From assembly GCA_947589305.1 (NCBI GenBank), contig CANQAP010000011.1:1-61296 (forward strand): DNA of 61,296 bases. The letters run 5' to 3'. The notes under the pieces are model-generated. The model did not search any database. It was not told where the DNA came from and saw only the letters and a program-made list of their open reading frames with translations. Source of the stretch: an uncultured Lachnospiraceae bacterium (lineage in GTDB: Bacteria > Bacillota > Clostridia > Lachnospirales > Lachnospiraceae). The position numbers were made by a program, and so were the translations under genes. The number at the start of each line of letters is the position of its first letter. Position 1 is the first letter of the stretch. Below, piece after piece: positions 36,245 to 44,774 of the stretch.

Positions 36245-36571
36245 ATGGATGATTTTTACGCAAACCTTGGTAAAAAGGTAAAAGAGTTACGCATTGAAAA
36301 TGGCTTAACTCAAAATCAAGTTGCGAAAGCATTGAATGTTACTCCGGGTTACATTAGCAATGTGGAGAATAATCGCAGTGCCATGACTTTGCGGCTTCTC
36401 ATGTACTATGCAGAATTAACCCATGTGTCATTAGATGCCCTGATCGGAAGCATCGATTCCGATTATGAAGCGACCGCTCTTGATTATGAATTGAACGACC
36501 TGACGCGAAGAATGACCGATGAAGATAAACGCAAACTTGTAAAGACCTTGAAAATTTGGATTCGCCGATAA
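36245..36571 (+). CDS. XRE-family helix-turn-helix regulator
   Basis: 108 residues. Residues ~10-65 are a Cro/C1-type HTH (KKVKELRIENGLTQNQVAKALNVTPGYISNVENNRSAM), followed by a helical acidic/basic tail (LNDLTRRMTDEDKRKLVKTL) that may dimerise. The ribosome site is AAGGAG. It is divergent from pncB and ends in a strong terminator, so it is monocistronic. It could control pncB or itself through the dyad at 36089-36113. Confidence 0.88.
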   Translation: MDDFYANLGKKVKELRIENGLTQNQVAKALNVTPGYISNVENNRSAMTLRLLMYYAELTHVSLDALIGSIDSDYEATALDYELNDLTRRMTDEDKRKLVKTLKIWIRR

Positions 36572-36585
36572 GAAATTGCATCTGT

Positions 36586-36621
36586 AAAAAAGGAACCCCG
36601 ACTGTTTGGGGTTCCTTTTTT
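36586..36621 (+). terminator. Terminator of the XRE gene
   Basis: AAGGAACCCC-GACTGTTT-GGGGTTCC followed by T6. It is preceded by A6, so it may also work in reverse. Confidence 0.9.
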
Positions 36622-36664
36622 ATGCCGACCGTTCCGCAAACCCCCGATATCTTGAAAAATATCC

Positions 36665-36693
36665 TTGCAGTTTTTTATCACGAATGGCATAAT
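36665..36693 (+). promoter_or_regulatory. Promoter of the PrsA-like gene
   Basis: TTGCAG (36665-36670), 17-bp spacer, CATAAT (36688-36693), about 85 bp before the ATG. Confidence 0.55.
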
Positions 36694-36777
36694 CATACTG
36701 TATCCCCCAAAATCATCACACTTTTATCACAAATAAATGGCATACTGGGAGAATGAGATTGTTGAAGGAGAAAAACC

Positions 36778-38187
36778 ATGAGTAAAAAAACATCAAATAC
36801 AACGGAGCAGGAAAAGCCAAAGACAAAATATGACCGTAAAATGGAAGCACGGCGAAAAGAAGCCGCCCGTCAAAAACGGGAATCCCTGATTTTTCGAACT
36901 GTCTGCACAATTTTTGTAGTCGCATTGCTGGGTACGATCGGCTATTTTAGCGTTACCAAGATCATGGAGATCCATACCGTCACTACCGAGCCGTACATTC
37001 AGGTCGGCGAACATGAGATCACACAGTTAGAATATGATTATTACTTTAACAGTACGGTCAATAATTATATCAACACTTACTCCTATTATCTATCATACCT
37101 CGGACTGGATACCTCTCTTCCTTTTGATGAACAGGATTATTCGGAAGATATGACATGGCAGGAGTACTTTGAACAGCTTGCCTTGGAACAGATCCAACAG
37201 GAATATGTATTGCTGGACGATGCAAAAGCAACCGGTTTTTCCTATGATATCACGGAAGATTATCACACATTCATAGACACTGCCAAAGAAACGGCAAGAA
37301 CCAACCAAGTGACGATGCGTGCATATTACAAAAGCATGTTTGGCGACTATGCGACCCGGTTCAACGTAAAACCGTTTATGGAAAACAGCTATACAGCATC
37401 TGCTTATCATGATCAGTTGATTGAGGATCATACACCGGACGAAGCGGAAGCAACCGAATACTATGAATCCCACAAGGATGATTATGATCTCTTGGCATAT
37501 TACAGCTTTACGTTTCATGCGGAAGATTATGCCGACTCCGAACAAGCGTCCGATGATTCTGCGGATGATACGTCCGACGATACCGATTCCACCGAGGAGG
37601 CTGACAACATCGATTCCACAGAGGAGGCTGACAACACCGATTCCACTGACGAAACCGACAACACAGAGCAGGATGATTCTGCGGATGATGACGATTCTAC
37701 CGAACCTACAATTTACCGGCTGGCAAACGAAATGAAGGAACGCCTTGAGAACGGTGAAGATTTTGAAAGCCTGTGTCTGGAATACGCAACGGAGGAAGCA
37801 AAGGCAAATTATGAACCGGAAGACAGCGAATATTCTCTAACCGAAAACGCCGCAGGCTCCAGCGTCAATGAAGCCTATCGGATGTGGCTGACAGACGAAT
37901 CCCGGAAAGAAGGAGATATCACTCTGATCCGTTCCGCAGATGACGACCATTGTTATGTTCTGAAATTCGTCAGCCGTACCTATGACGAAACCTGTTTAGA
38001 GACGATCGCTTCTACACAGGCTTCCGAAGCGGTCGCCGCTTATTTAGAGGAAGTGCAGGGTGATCAATATGAGATCACGGATCTGAAAGGCGAAATCGAC
38101 TATCTGAAAGAAGATGCACAAGAAGATACCGATACGGAAGAAAGCCCGGATTCGGAATCTTTATTAGATACTTCCATCATTGAATAA
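36778..38187 (+). CDS. Membrane-anchored PrsA/SurA-like foldase with acidic repeat insert
   Basis: 469 residues. A Lys/Arg-rich cytoplasmic N-terminus (~1-38) precedes one transmembrane helix (about 40-62), so the bulk is extracytoplasmic and uncleaved. Residues ~75-225 resemble the SurA/PrsA chaperone N-domain (ITQLEYDYYFNSTVNNY, YYKSMFGDYATRF). The region ~260-305 is low-complexity Asp/Glu/Ser/Thr with three copies of a DSTEEADNx unit, inserted within a parvulin-like part: TFHAEDYADS before it, and RLANEMKERLENGEDFESLCLEYATE, then GDITLIRSADDDHCYVLKF after. The isomerase core therefore looks interrupted and may not be active. GAAGGAG precedes the ATG. The likely role is folding of secreted proteins. 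Confidence 0.78.
   Translation: MSKKTSNTTEQEKPKTKYDRKMEARRKEAARQKRESLIFRTVCTIFVVALLGTIGYFSVTKIMEIHTVTTEPYIQVGEHEITQLEYDYYFNSTVNNYINTYSYYLSYLGLDTSLPFDEQDYSEDMTWQEYFEQLALEQIQQEYVLLDDAKATGFSYDITEDYHTFIDTAKETARTNQVTMRAYYKSMFGDYATRFNVKPFMENSYTASAYHDQLIEDHTPDEAEATEYYESHKDDYDLLAYYSFTFHAEDYADSEQASDDSADDTSDDTDSTEEADNIDSTEEADNTDSTDETDNTEQDDSADDDDSTEPTIYRLANEMKERLENGEDFESLCLEYATEEAKANYEPEDSEYSLTENAAGSSVNEAYRMWLTDESRKEGDITLIRSADDDHCYVLKFVSRTYDETCLETIASTQASEAVAAYLEEVQGDQYEITDLKGEIDYLKEDAQEDTDTEESPDSESLLDTSIIE
37585..37665 (+). repeat. Three in-frame 27-bp repeats
   Basis: Units start at 37585, 37612 and 37639 and encode DSTEEADNI, DSTEEADNT and DSTDETDNT. The first two differ at only two bases, so copy number is likely to vary by slippage without a frameshift. 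Confidence 0.85.
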
Positions 38188-38200
38188 CATCTACAAATCT

Positions 38201-38240
38201 AAAAACGCCATAGCCTGCAAACCAGACTATGGCGTTTTTT
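38201..38240. terminator. Bidirectional terminator between PrsA-like and trpB genes
   Basis: AAAAACGCCATAG pairs perfectly with CTATGGCGTTTTT over a 13-base loop. T6 follows on the plus strand and T5 on the minus strand. Confidence 0.9.
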
Positions 38241-38264
38241 GTTATCCTTACAACGCTTCAACTA

Positions 38265-39650
38265 TCAGCATTCATTTCCTTCAAATTTCGGAATTCCGTC
38301 AAAGCCTGCCTGAAGGTCTGCATCCGTCGGAATATAATCCGTCATTTCTCCTTCATGGAATTTTTCATATGCCACCATATCAAAATATCCCGTACCTGTC
38401 AGACCAAATAGAATGGTCTTTTCTTCTCCGGTTTCCTTACATTTCAACGCTTCGTCGATCGCCACACGGATAGCATGACTGCTTTCCGGCGCCGGAAGGA
38501 TTCCTTCGGTTCTGGCAAATTGTTCCGCAGCCTCAAACACGGAAATCTGTTCTACCGAACATGCCTCCATATATCCGTCATGATACAACTGCGACAGGAT
38601 GCTGCTCATACCGTGATAGCGCAATCCGCCTGCATGGTTTGGAGATGGGATAAAGTTACTTCCCAAGGTATACATTTTTGCCAGCGGACATACCATACCC
38701 GTATCACAAAAGTCATAGACAAACTTTCCTCTCGTCAGACTCGGACAAGAGGCAGGTTCTACGGCAATAAAACGGTAGTCGGCTTCGCCACGCAGCTTTT
38801 CGCCCATAAACGGTGCGATCAAACCGCCCAAATTCGAGCCGCCGCCTGCACAACCGATAATGATATCCGGCTTGATGCCATACTTATCCAATGCCGTTTT
38901 CGCTTCCAAACCGATCACAGACTGATGCAGAAGCACCTGATTTAAAACACTTCCCAATACATAACGGTATCCTTCATGGGTAGTTGCCACTTCCACTGCT
39001 TCTGAAATCGCACAACCCAGACTGCCGGTTGTACCCGGATGCTGTTCTAAGATTTTTCTGCCAACCTGTGTTTCCATAGAAGGCGACGGCGTAACACTTG
39101 CCCCATAGGTCCGCATCACTTCCCGACGGAACGGCTTTTGCTCATAGGATACTTTTACCATGTAGACCTTACAGTCTAAACCAAAGTACGCACATGCCAT
39201 CGATAATGCCGTTCCCCACTGACCGGCTCCGGTCTCTGTTGTCACGCCCTTTAATCCCTGCTTCTTTGCATAGTATGCCTGCGCGATCGCAGAATTGAGT
39301 TTATGGCTTCCGCTGGTATTATTTCCTTCAAATTTGTAATAAATCCTTGCCGGTGTTCCCAGCGCTTTTTCCAAGTGATATGCCCGCATGGTCGGAGACG
39401 GACGATACGTTCTGTAATACGCCTGAATCTCTTCCGGAATATCAATATAAGCATCTGTATTGTTTAGTTCCTGCGCAATCAGTTCTTTACAAAAAACCGG
39501 TTCCAATTCTTCCGGTTTCATCGGCTGCAAGGTTCCCGGATTTAACAACGGCGCCGGCTTATTTTTCATATCCGCCCGTACATTATACCATTGCTTTGGT
39601 ATCTCCTCTTCACTCAGATAAATTTTGTAAGGTATTTTTTCTTCGCTCAT
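38265..39650 (-). CDS. trpB: Tryptophan synthase beta-like protein (TrpB2 type)
   Basis: 461 residues, longer than the ~400 of TrpB1, with the N-terminal extension typical of TrpB2. It is a PLP enzyme joining indole and serine (or phosphoserine) to make tryptophan. The PLP lysine is in GSHKLNSA, the substrate loop is ETGAGQWG, and the phosphate-binding loop is CAGGGSNLGG. No trpA or other trp gene is adjacent, and a T-box leader lies directly upstream, which fits an independently controlled indole-salvage enzyme. The start at 39650 has GAAGGAG upstream. Confidence 0.92.
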   Translation of the reverse strand: MSEEKIPYKIYLSEEEIPKQWYNVRADMKNKPAPLLNPGTLQPMKPEELEPVFCKELIAQELNNTDAYIDIPEEIQAYYRTYRPSPTMRAYHLEKALGTPARIYYKFEGNNTSGSHKLNSAIAQAYYAKKQGLKGVTTETGAGQWGTALSMACAYFGLDCKVYMVKVSYEQKPFRREVMRTYGASVTPSPSMETQVGRKILEQHPGTTGSLGCAISEAVEVATTHEGYRYVLGSVLNQVLLHQSVIGLEAKTALDKYGIKPDIIIGCAGGGSNLGGLIAPFMGEKLRGEADYRFIAVEPASCPSLTRGKFVYDFCDTGMVCPLAKMYTLGSNFIPSPNHAGGLRYHGMSSILSQLYHDGYMEACSVEQISVFEAAEQFARTEGILPAPESSHAIRVAIDEALKCKETGEEKTILFGLTGTGYFDMVAYEKFHEGEMTDYIPTDADLQAGFDGIPKFEGNEC

Positions 39651-39671
39651 TCTTATTCTCCTTCCTATCGT

Positions 39672-39968
39672 TATCTGTCGGGACAAGTATGTCTATACAT
39701 AAAAATAACCCTTATCCCATCTTGCTGGGACAAGAGTTCCACTCCTGCGGTGCCACCCTGCTTGACATGTATGCACACGTCCACCTCATGATATACCTAT
39801 ATATATCCGATTTGCTAACGAAGTATCCTCTCCGTCTTCCCTACCGGTACCGGTTCAGGTCGCCCTCTAAAGCCCATTCCATCTGCTACTGCCTGTTGCA
39901 ATTTCACCGGCTGCAACTCTCTGTCAGGTGTACCGCAAATGTACTTCCTCTTTTTCAACGGTTTCTAC
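39672..39968 (-). promoter_or_regulatory. T-box leader of trpB
   Basis: On the minus strand AGGGTGGCACCGC (39747-39759), the tRNA-acceptor-binding T-box, precedes a terminator AACTCTTGTCCCA-GCAAGA-TGGGATAAGGGTT followed by ATTTTT (39701-39737). Upstream is a stem I-like region with an AGAGAG segment. TGG triplets occur where a Trp specifier could lie, but I could not settle the specifier loop. Expected mode: uncharged tRNA-Trp relieves termination. Confidence 0.88.
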
Positions 39969-39974
39969 TTTTGT

Positions 39975-40003
39975 AAAATATCACAAAAGAACGATTTCGT
40001 CAA
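39975..40003 (-). promoter_or_regulatory. trpB promoter
   Basis: Minus strand TTGACG (39998-40003), 17-bp spacer, TATTTT (39975-39980), starting the T-box transcript near 39968. Confidence 0.7.
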
Positions 40004-40032
40004 GCAGCATTTCCTTTTTCCCTCCCTTTTTT

Positions 40033-40054
40033 CGGAGCGGTATATACCGCTCCG
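40033..40054. repeat. 22-bp perfect palindrome between aspS and the trpB promoter
   Basis: CGGAGCGGTAT followed by its exact complement ATACCGCTCCG, no loop. On the minus strand it is followed by A6, not U6, so it is a poor terminator for aspS; on the plus strand the T6 precedes it. It may be an operator or a processed hairpin. Confidence 0.7.
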
Positions 40055-40094
40055 ATCCACCAAGTAAGGGATCCTCTGTCCGTCGGGACATCCT

Positions 40095-41843
40095 CTACTG
40101 TCTCACTTTTATATGCACTTCCCGTAATTGTTGTTCGGTCACTTCACCCGGCGCTCCGCACATCAGATCCTGTGCGTTTCCGTTCATCGGGAATGCGATG
40201 ACTTCCCGAATATTCTCCTCATTGCGCAGCAGCATGATCATCCGGTCCACTCCCGGCGCCATACCGGCATGAGGCGGTGCGCCAAATTGGAACGCTTGAT
40301 ATAACGCCCCGAATTTTTGTTTCAGATCTTCCTGTGAATAACCTGCCAATTCAAACGCCTTTTCCATGATCTTCATATCATGATTCCGAACCGCACCGGA
40401 TGACAACTCCACACCGTTACATACAATGTCATACTGGTATGCCAATATTTCTTCCGGTTTCTTTGTGGTTAAGGCTTCCAAACCACCCTGCGGCATGGAA
40501 AATGGATTATGGGTAAAGATCATTTGTTTTGCTTCTTTATCATACTCGTACATCGGAAAGTCATTTACATAGCAGAAACGATACGCATTTTTTTCTAATA
40601 AATCCAGACGTTGTCCCAGTTCCGTCCGAATCTGTCCGGCATAATCTGCCGCGCGTTCTTCCTGATCTGCAATAAAGAAAATAGTATCGCCTGCCTGAAG
40701 TCCTGCCAGTTGTGCGATTTCAGCTTTCATATCATCCGGAATAAATTTGTCAATCGGTCCTTTATAACTCATGTCTTCCAGCACTTCCAAATATCCAAGA
40801 CCGCCCATGCCGATCGAAGTAGCAAACTTCAATAATTTTTCATGCTGTCCCTTTGACAGTTTCGCATGCACGTTTATCGCCCGAACGGTCTTATGATGAA
40901 ACGGTTGGAACGTACACCGTTGGAAGAAATCTGTGACGTCCACGATCCGCAACGGATTCCGCAAATCCGGTTTGTCAGTGCCGAATTCCAACATTGCCTG
41001 CTTATAGCTGAATACCGGATATGGAGCTTCCGTCACCTCATACCCGTCCAGCGCAAATTTCCGAAAGGTCGAAGATAAGATTTCCTCTCCCACCCGGAAA
41101 ACATCTTCCTGTGTTGCAAAACTCATTTCAAAATCCAGTTGATAGAATTCTCCCGGTGATCGGTCTGCACGGGCATCCTCATCCCGAAAACAAGGTGCGA
41201 TCTGAAAATACTTATCAAAACCGGAAACCATCAAAAGCTGCTTATACTGCTGCGGCGCCTGCGGGAGAGCATAGAACTTTCCTTTGAATTTTCTGGACGG
41301 CACGATATAATCTCTGGCTCCTTCCGGTGAAGATGCGCATAAAATCGGAGTCTGAATCTCCATAAATCCCAGTTCATTCATCTTTTCCCGTAAAAACCGA
41401 ATCACTTCGGAACGGAAGATGATATTGTCCTTCACCTTTTTATTTCTTAAATCCAGATATCGGTATTTCAGCCGGACATCTTCCCGAATTTCCTTCGAGG
41501 TCATGATCTCAAACGGCACCTGCTTATAGACCTTTCCTAAAATGTCAACGGAATGCGCTTCCAATTCTATAGTTCCGGTTGCGATCTTTGGATTATAGGT
41601 GTCATCATCCCGATGCTCCATCACACCTTGGATTGACACACAATCTTCTTTTGTCAAGCCATCCAGTAAGGATGTATCACGCATGACGACCTGTAACACG
41701 CCGTACATATCTCTTAAATCCACAAAAGACACGCCGCCATGATCCCGAATATTCTCGATCCAGCCTGCCACACGCAAGGTAGAACCGACATCCGCTTCAC
41801 TGATCTGATTCAATGTTCTGTCACGATAAATATTTGCAGTCAT
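40095..41843 (-). CDS. aspS: Aspartyl-tRNA synthetase (bacterial type)
   Basis: 582 residues, class II synthetase of the bacterial kind with an insertion (GAD) domain. The OB-fold anticodon-binding domain is at ~1-105 (VAGWIENIRDHGGVSFVDLRD). Motif 1 follows, then motif 2 FRDEDARADRSPGEFYQLDFEMSF, and motif 3 GAPPHAGMAPGVDRMIML with the class-defining Arg. AAGGAG precedes the ATG. A T-box leader controls it. Confidence 0.97.
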   Translation of the reverse strand: MTANIYRDRTLNQISEADVGSTLRVAGWIENIRDHGGVSFVDLRDMYGVLQVVMRDTSLLDGLTKEDCVSIQGVMEHRDDDTYNPKIATGTIELEAHSVDILGKVYKQVPFEIMTSKEIREDVRLKYRYLDLRNKKVKDNIIFRSEVIRFLREKMNELGFMEIQTPILCASSPEGARDYIVPSRKFKGKFYALPQAPQQYKQLLMVSGFDKYFQIAPCFRDEDARADRSPGEFYQLDFEMSFATQEDVFRVGEEILSSTFRKFALDGYEVTEAPYPVFSYKQAMLEFGTDKPDLRNPLRIVDVTDFFQRCTFQPFHHKTVRAINVHAKLSKGQHEKLLKFATSIGMGGLGYLEVLEDMSYKGPIDKFIPDDMKAEIAQLAGLQAGDTIFFIADQEERAADYAGQIRTELGQRLDLLEKNAYRFCYVNDFPMYEYDKEAKQMIFTHNPFSMPQGGLEALTTKKPEEILAYQYDIVCNGVELSSGAVRNHDMKIMEKAFELAGYSQEDLKQKFGALYQAFQFGAPPHAGMAPGVDRMIMLLRNEENIREVIAFPMNGNAQDLMCGAPGEVTEQQLREVHIKVRQ

Positions 41844-41884
41844 TCTTTTCTCTCCTTCTTTGTTTTCATGATGGGCAAGTCCAA

Positions 41885-42182
41885 CTAAAAAAGCCGTTCG
41901 CCCTAAACCTTCTGTTCAGGACGAACAGCTATTATTCTGTCCGCGGTACCACCTGATTTACTGCCTATGCAGTCACTCCATGGTCACAAGCACACTTCCT
42001 GTGACACCTGCTGTTTATCGCACAGCTACGGCTCACCTACTGCCATACTGTTCATCAGAGATGGGTTCAGATCGCGGCTGATAAAGTGTTATTCACGCCG
42101 ATTCACTTTATGGAGCTTCCACCGTCCTCCACTCGCTGCAAACGATAATCGGGTTACTTCTCTTCGTCATAGCCTATCATAC
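41885..42182 (-). promoter_or_regulatory. T-box leader of aspS
   Basis: On the minus strand AGGTGGTACCGCGG (41941-41954) is the T-box motif. The terminator is AGCTGTTCGTCCT...AGGGCGAACGGCT followed by T6 (41887-41930). A ~200-nt stem I/II region lies upstream. The aspartate specifier codon was not resolved by eye. Confidence 0.88.
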
Positions 42183-42188
42183 GACGTC

Positions 42189-42218
42189 ATTATATATCAT
42201 CGGAAATTCTCATGTCAA
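42189..42218 (-). promoter_or_regulatory. aspS promoter
   Basis: Minus strand TTGACA (42213-42218), 18-bp spacer, TATAAT (42189-42194). It begins at the very end of trmO. Confidence 0.75.
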
Positions 42219-42221
42219 GCC

Positions 42222-42917
42222 CTAGTCACCGTCTGATACCCCTTGCGGTTTTTCAATCACATTGTGTATCACCAGCCTGTCACCGTCTACATGAAACCAA
42301 ATATCATGATTTCCAAAAAGCATCCGGTATTCCTTATCTGAGGCTTCCTGCGTAGCAGGTCGCGGATCCTGCCGCAACAATTCGATCACTGTTTCCCTAT
42401 GTGCTTCCGGCAACCGCAAGAGCAGGTCTTCCGGACATTCCACCTGTAGTTCATATTTCAACACCGTATCGGCAAAGCCTGCCTGCGCATCCGGATGACT
42501 GTCCGTGTATGCCAGATATGGCTTGATATCATAAATCGGTGTCTGATCCAATAGATCTGCACCGGCAACATGCAAGACCGGTCCCAAGGTATCGTCCCAT
42601 TCCATCCTGTCCAGCCGCACTGAAGATAACCCGATCGGATTCGGACGAAACGGTGAACGTGTCGCAAAGACACCTTTTCTTACCTTACCCCCTAACCTTG
42701 GCGGCGCGACTGTAGCAGACCAATGCTCCCGCTGCGCTTTGGAACACTGCCATATGATCCAGATATATGAGAAATCTTCCAAACCCCGAACGATATCCGG
42801 ATGTCTATATTCCGGTTCTAATATGATTTTCCCCCGTAAACTCTCTACCAGACCGCTCTGTCTCGGAATTCCGAATTTTGTTTTAAAGTCTGTCCGGATA
42901 TGTCCAATGATATGCAA
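42222..42917 (-). CDS. trmO: tRNA (t6A37) N6-methyltransferase TrmO (TsaA-like)
   Basis: 231 residues, a SAM-dependent enzyme that methylates t6A37 in tRNA-Thr. Family markers are IGHIRTDFKTKFGIPRQSGL, FSYIWIIW, FATRSPFRPNPIGLSSV and LDQTPIYDIKPYLAY; the C-terminal third is the small accessory domain. The start codon is TTG at 42917, with AGGA seven bases upstream; the next ATG would lose the conserved opening. Confidence 0.92.
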   Translation of the reverse strand: MHIIGHIRTDFKTKFGIPRQSGLVESLRGKIILEPEYRHPDIVRGLEDFSYIWIIWQCSKAQREHWSATVAPPRLGGKVRKGVFATRSPFRPNPIGLSSVRLDRMEWDDTLGPVLHVAGADLLDQTPIYDIKPYLAYTDSHPDAQAGFADTVLKYELQVECPEDLLLRLPEAHRETVIELLRQDPRPATQEASDKEYRMLFGNHDIWFHVDGDRLVIHNVIEKPQGVSDGD

Positions 42918-42940
42918 TGTCTTATCCTTTCCTGCTGATT

Positions 42941-43861
42941 TTATTGATTTGCCAACTCACACAGTTCTTTCAGCATTTGCGGCATCTTGGTATCCATCTC
43001 TTCATCCGTAAACTGACACGTGCCGACTTTCCTGTGACCGCCGCCGTTATATTTCAGCATCAGGCTGCCGACATTGACATCACTGGTACGATTCAAAATA
43101 CTGTAACCGACTGCCGCCGAACATCCTTTACCACCTTTACCGCTAACGATCCATGCGGAAATATTCTGTTCCGGATACATACTGTAGATCATAAACCGAT
43201 TTCCTGTATAAATCGGATCCACACCCCGCAAATCCGTTATGATCACATTTCCCTCTATCCGGGTATATTGACGAACCATCTTCTGAAACTTTTCCGTCTG
43301 CTCGTTGTAGACTTCGATTCGCTCCTGAACATCACTCAGTGCCAAAATCTCATCAATCGTCATGGTACGGCAGGCGTCCATCAAGATCTCCATCAACCGG
43401 TAATTCGGAATCGTAAACTGTCGCCAGCGTCCCAAACCGGTTCGCGGATCCATCAAAAACCCGATCAGTATCCAGCCGGTCGGATTCATCACTTCCTCTA
43501 CACTCAGATTACCGGAATCCACTTTGTCTACCGCTTCCATCATTTCGCCAAACTGCGGAAACCGTTTTGCACCACCGTAATACTCATAAATGATTCTGGC
43601 GCAGGAAGGCGTGATACGGCTTTCTCCCTTATATTTTCCTTCGAGCTGCTGACGTTCAAATTCACTGGAATGATGATCAAACCATAATCCGCATCCCTCT
43701 ACGAACGGCACATTTGCCAGACAATCATTTTCATTGATCGCAATCAGACCGTCCTGCAAGTCTTTTGGATGTGCAAACATCCATGTATCAATGATCCCTT
43801 CTTCTTTTAAAAGTGCGCCACAGACCAAACCGTCAAAATCAGAACGTGTTACTAATCTCAT
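42941..43861 (-). CDS. DHH-family phosphoesterase
   Basis: 306 residues. Metal-binding motifs are DFDG (residues 8-11) and the DHH of LWFDHHSSEF; the C-terminal DHHA1-like end has GGGHRKVGTCQF. The family includes exopolyphosphatases, cyclic-dinucleotide phosphodiesterases and nanoRNases; which activity applies here cannot be said. It lies 23 bp upstream of trmO on the same strand, with GAGGAT before the ATG. Confidence 0.85.
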   Translation of the reverse strand: MRLVTRSDFDGLVCGALLKEEGIIDTWMFAHPKDLQDGLIAINENDCLANVPFVEGCGLWFDHHSSEFERQQLEGKYKGESRITPSCARIIYEYYGGAKRFPQFGEMMEAVDKVDSGNLSVEEVMNPTGWILIGFLMDPRTGLGRWRQFTIPNYRLMEILMDACRTMTIDEILALSDVQERIEVYNEQTEKFQKMVRQYTRIEGNVIITDLRGVDPIYTGNRFMIYSMYPEQNISAWIVSGKGGKGCSAAVGYSILNRTSDVNVGSLMLKYNGGGHRKVGTCQFTDEEMDTKMPQMLKELCELANQ

Positions 43862-43943
43862 GTTTTCTCATCCTCGCTTCCCTTTTTGCCTATCATTATA
43901 ACTCGAAAAACGCTTTCCGTCCAGTTTCGGCACAAGAAACATC

Positions 43944-43985
43944 TTGAGAAATTGAAAACACTATACTATAATATGTTACTATAAT
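43944..43985 (+). promoter_or_regulatory. GT2 promoter with duplicated -10 segment
   Basis: TTGAGA (43944-43949), 17-bp spacer, TATAAT (43967-43972). The 13-bp segment TACTATAATATGT is repeated head-to-tail, giving a second TATAAT at 43980-43985. Confidence 0.65.
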
Positions 43986-44031
43986 ATGTGCAAAACAATG
44001 AATGAATATAACGAGTATTAGAGAGGTATCT

Positions 44032-44772
44032 ATGAACAAACAAAAAGGCATGTTGTCCATCGTAATGCCGGCTTATAAAGAAGAACAATGTATCTATCAG
44101 AATCTATTGACTACCTGCGACTGCGTCTCCATGTTTTGTCCCTTATATGAGATCATCCTTGTCAATGACGGCAGTCCGGATGCCACCTTTGAGGAAGCTA
44201 TGCGTGCCAGACAGCAAAATCCCCATATCAAGATCGTAAATTATAAGGTCAACCGTGGAAAAGGCGCCGCCATGAAAGAGGGAATTTTCCGTGCTTCCGG
44301 CGAATATATCGGTTTTTTGGATGCGGATCTGGATCTGTCTCCACAGCACTTTGCATCTTTCTTAAAAGAATTGGAGGAAGAAGATGCCGATATCGTCATC
44401 GGTTCCAAAATGCACAAAGACTCTCAACTGACCTACCCGCTCTATCGCAGGATCCTGAGTTACGGATATTATATCCTGATCCGTTTGCTGTTCCGCCTGC
44501 ATTTAAAAGATACGCAGACCGGCATTAAACTATTCCGTTCTGACGCCCTTTTACCAATCGCACGGGAACTGCAAACGACCGGTTATGCGTTTGACATTGA
44601 GATTCTTGCCCGTGCCACCCAGATCGGCTGCCGCATTTTAGAGTGTCCGGTTCAGTTAGAAAACAAACGCGGCACCGCCAATGATATCATGCGGATCCAT
44701 GTCGGAGATATTATCGCCATGTTTTTTGATACGCTGCGCATTTTTATCACGCTCCGTCTGCGCGGAGAATAA
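44032..44772 (+). CDS. GT2 glycosyltransferase, dolichol-phosphate-mannose-synthase-like
   Basis: 246 residues of GT-A core: SIVMPAYKEEQCIYQNLL, IILVNDGSPDATFEEA, VNRGKGAAMKEGI, and GFLDADLDLSP with the metal-binding DAD, then QTGIKLFRS. This is the DPM1/polyprenyl-phosphate glycosyltransferase pattern without C-terminal membrane helices. It probably charges a polyprenyl phosphate with a sugar for transfer outside the membrane. GAGAGG precedes the ATG at 44032. It is convergent with the acyltransferase-like gene, two bases away. Confidence 0.88.
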   Translation: MNKQKGMLSIVMPAYKEEQCIYQNLLTTCDCVSMFCPLYEIILVNDGSPDATFEEAMRARQQNPHIKIVNYKVNRGKGAAMKEGIFRASGEYIGFLDADLDLSPQHFASFLKELEEEDADIVIGSKMHKDSQLTYPLYRRILSYGYYILIRLLFRLHLKDTQTGIKLFRSDALLPIARELQTTGYAFDIEILARATQIGCRILECPVQLENKRGTANDIMRIHVGDIIAMFFDTLRIFITLRLRGE

Positions 44773-44774
44773 GT

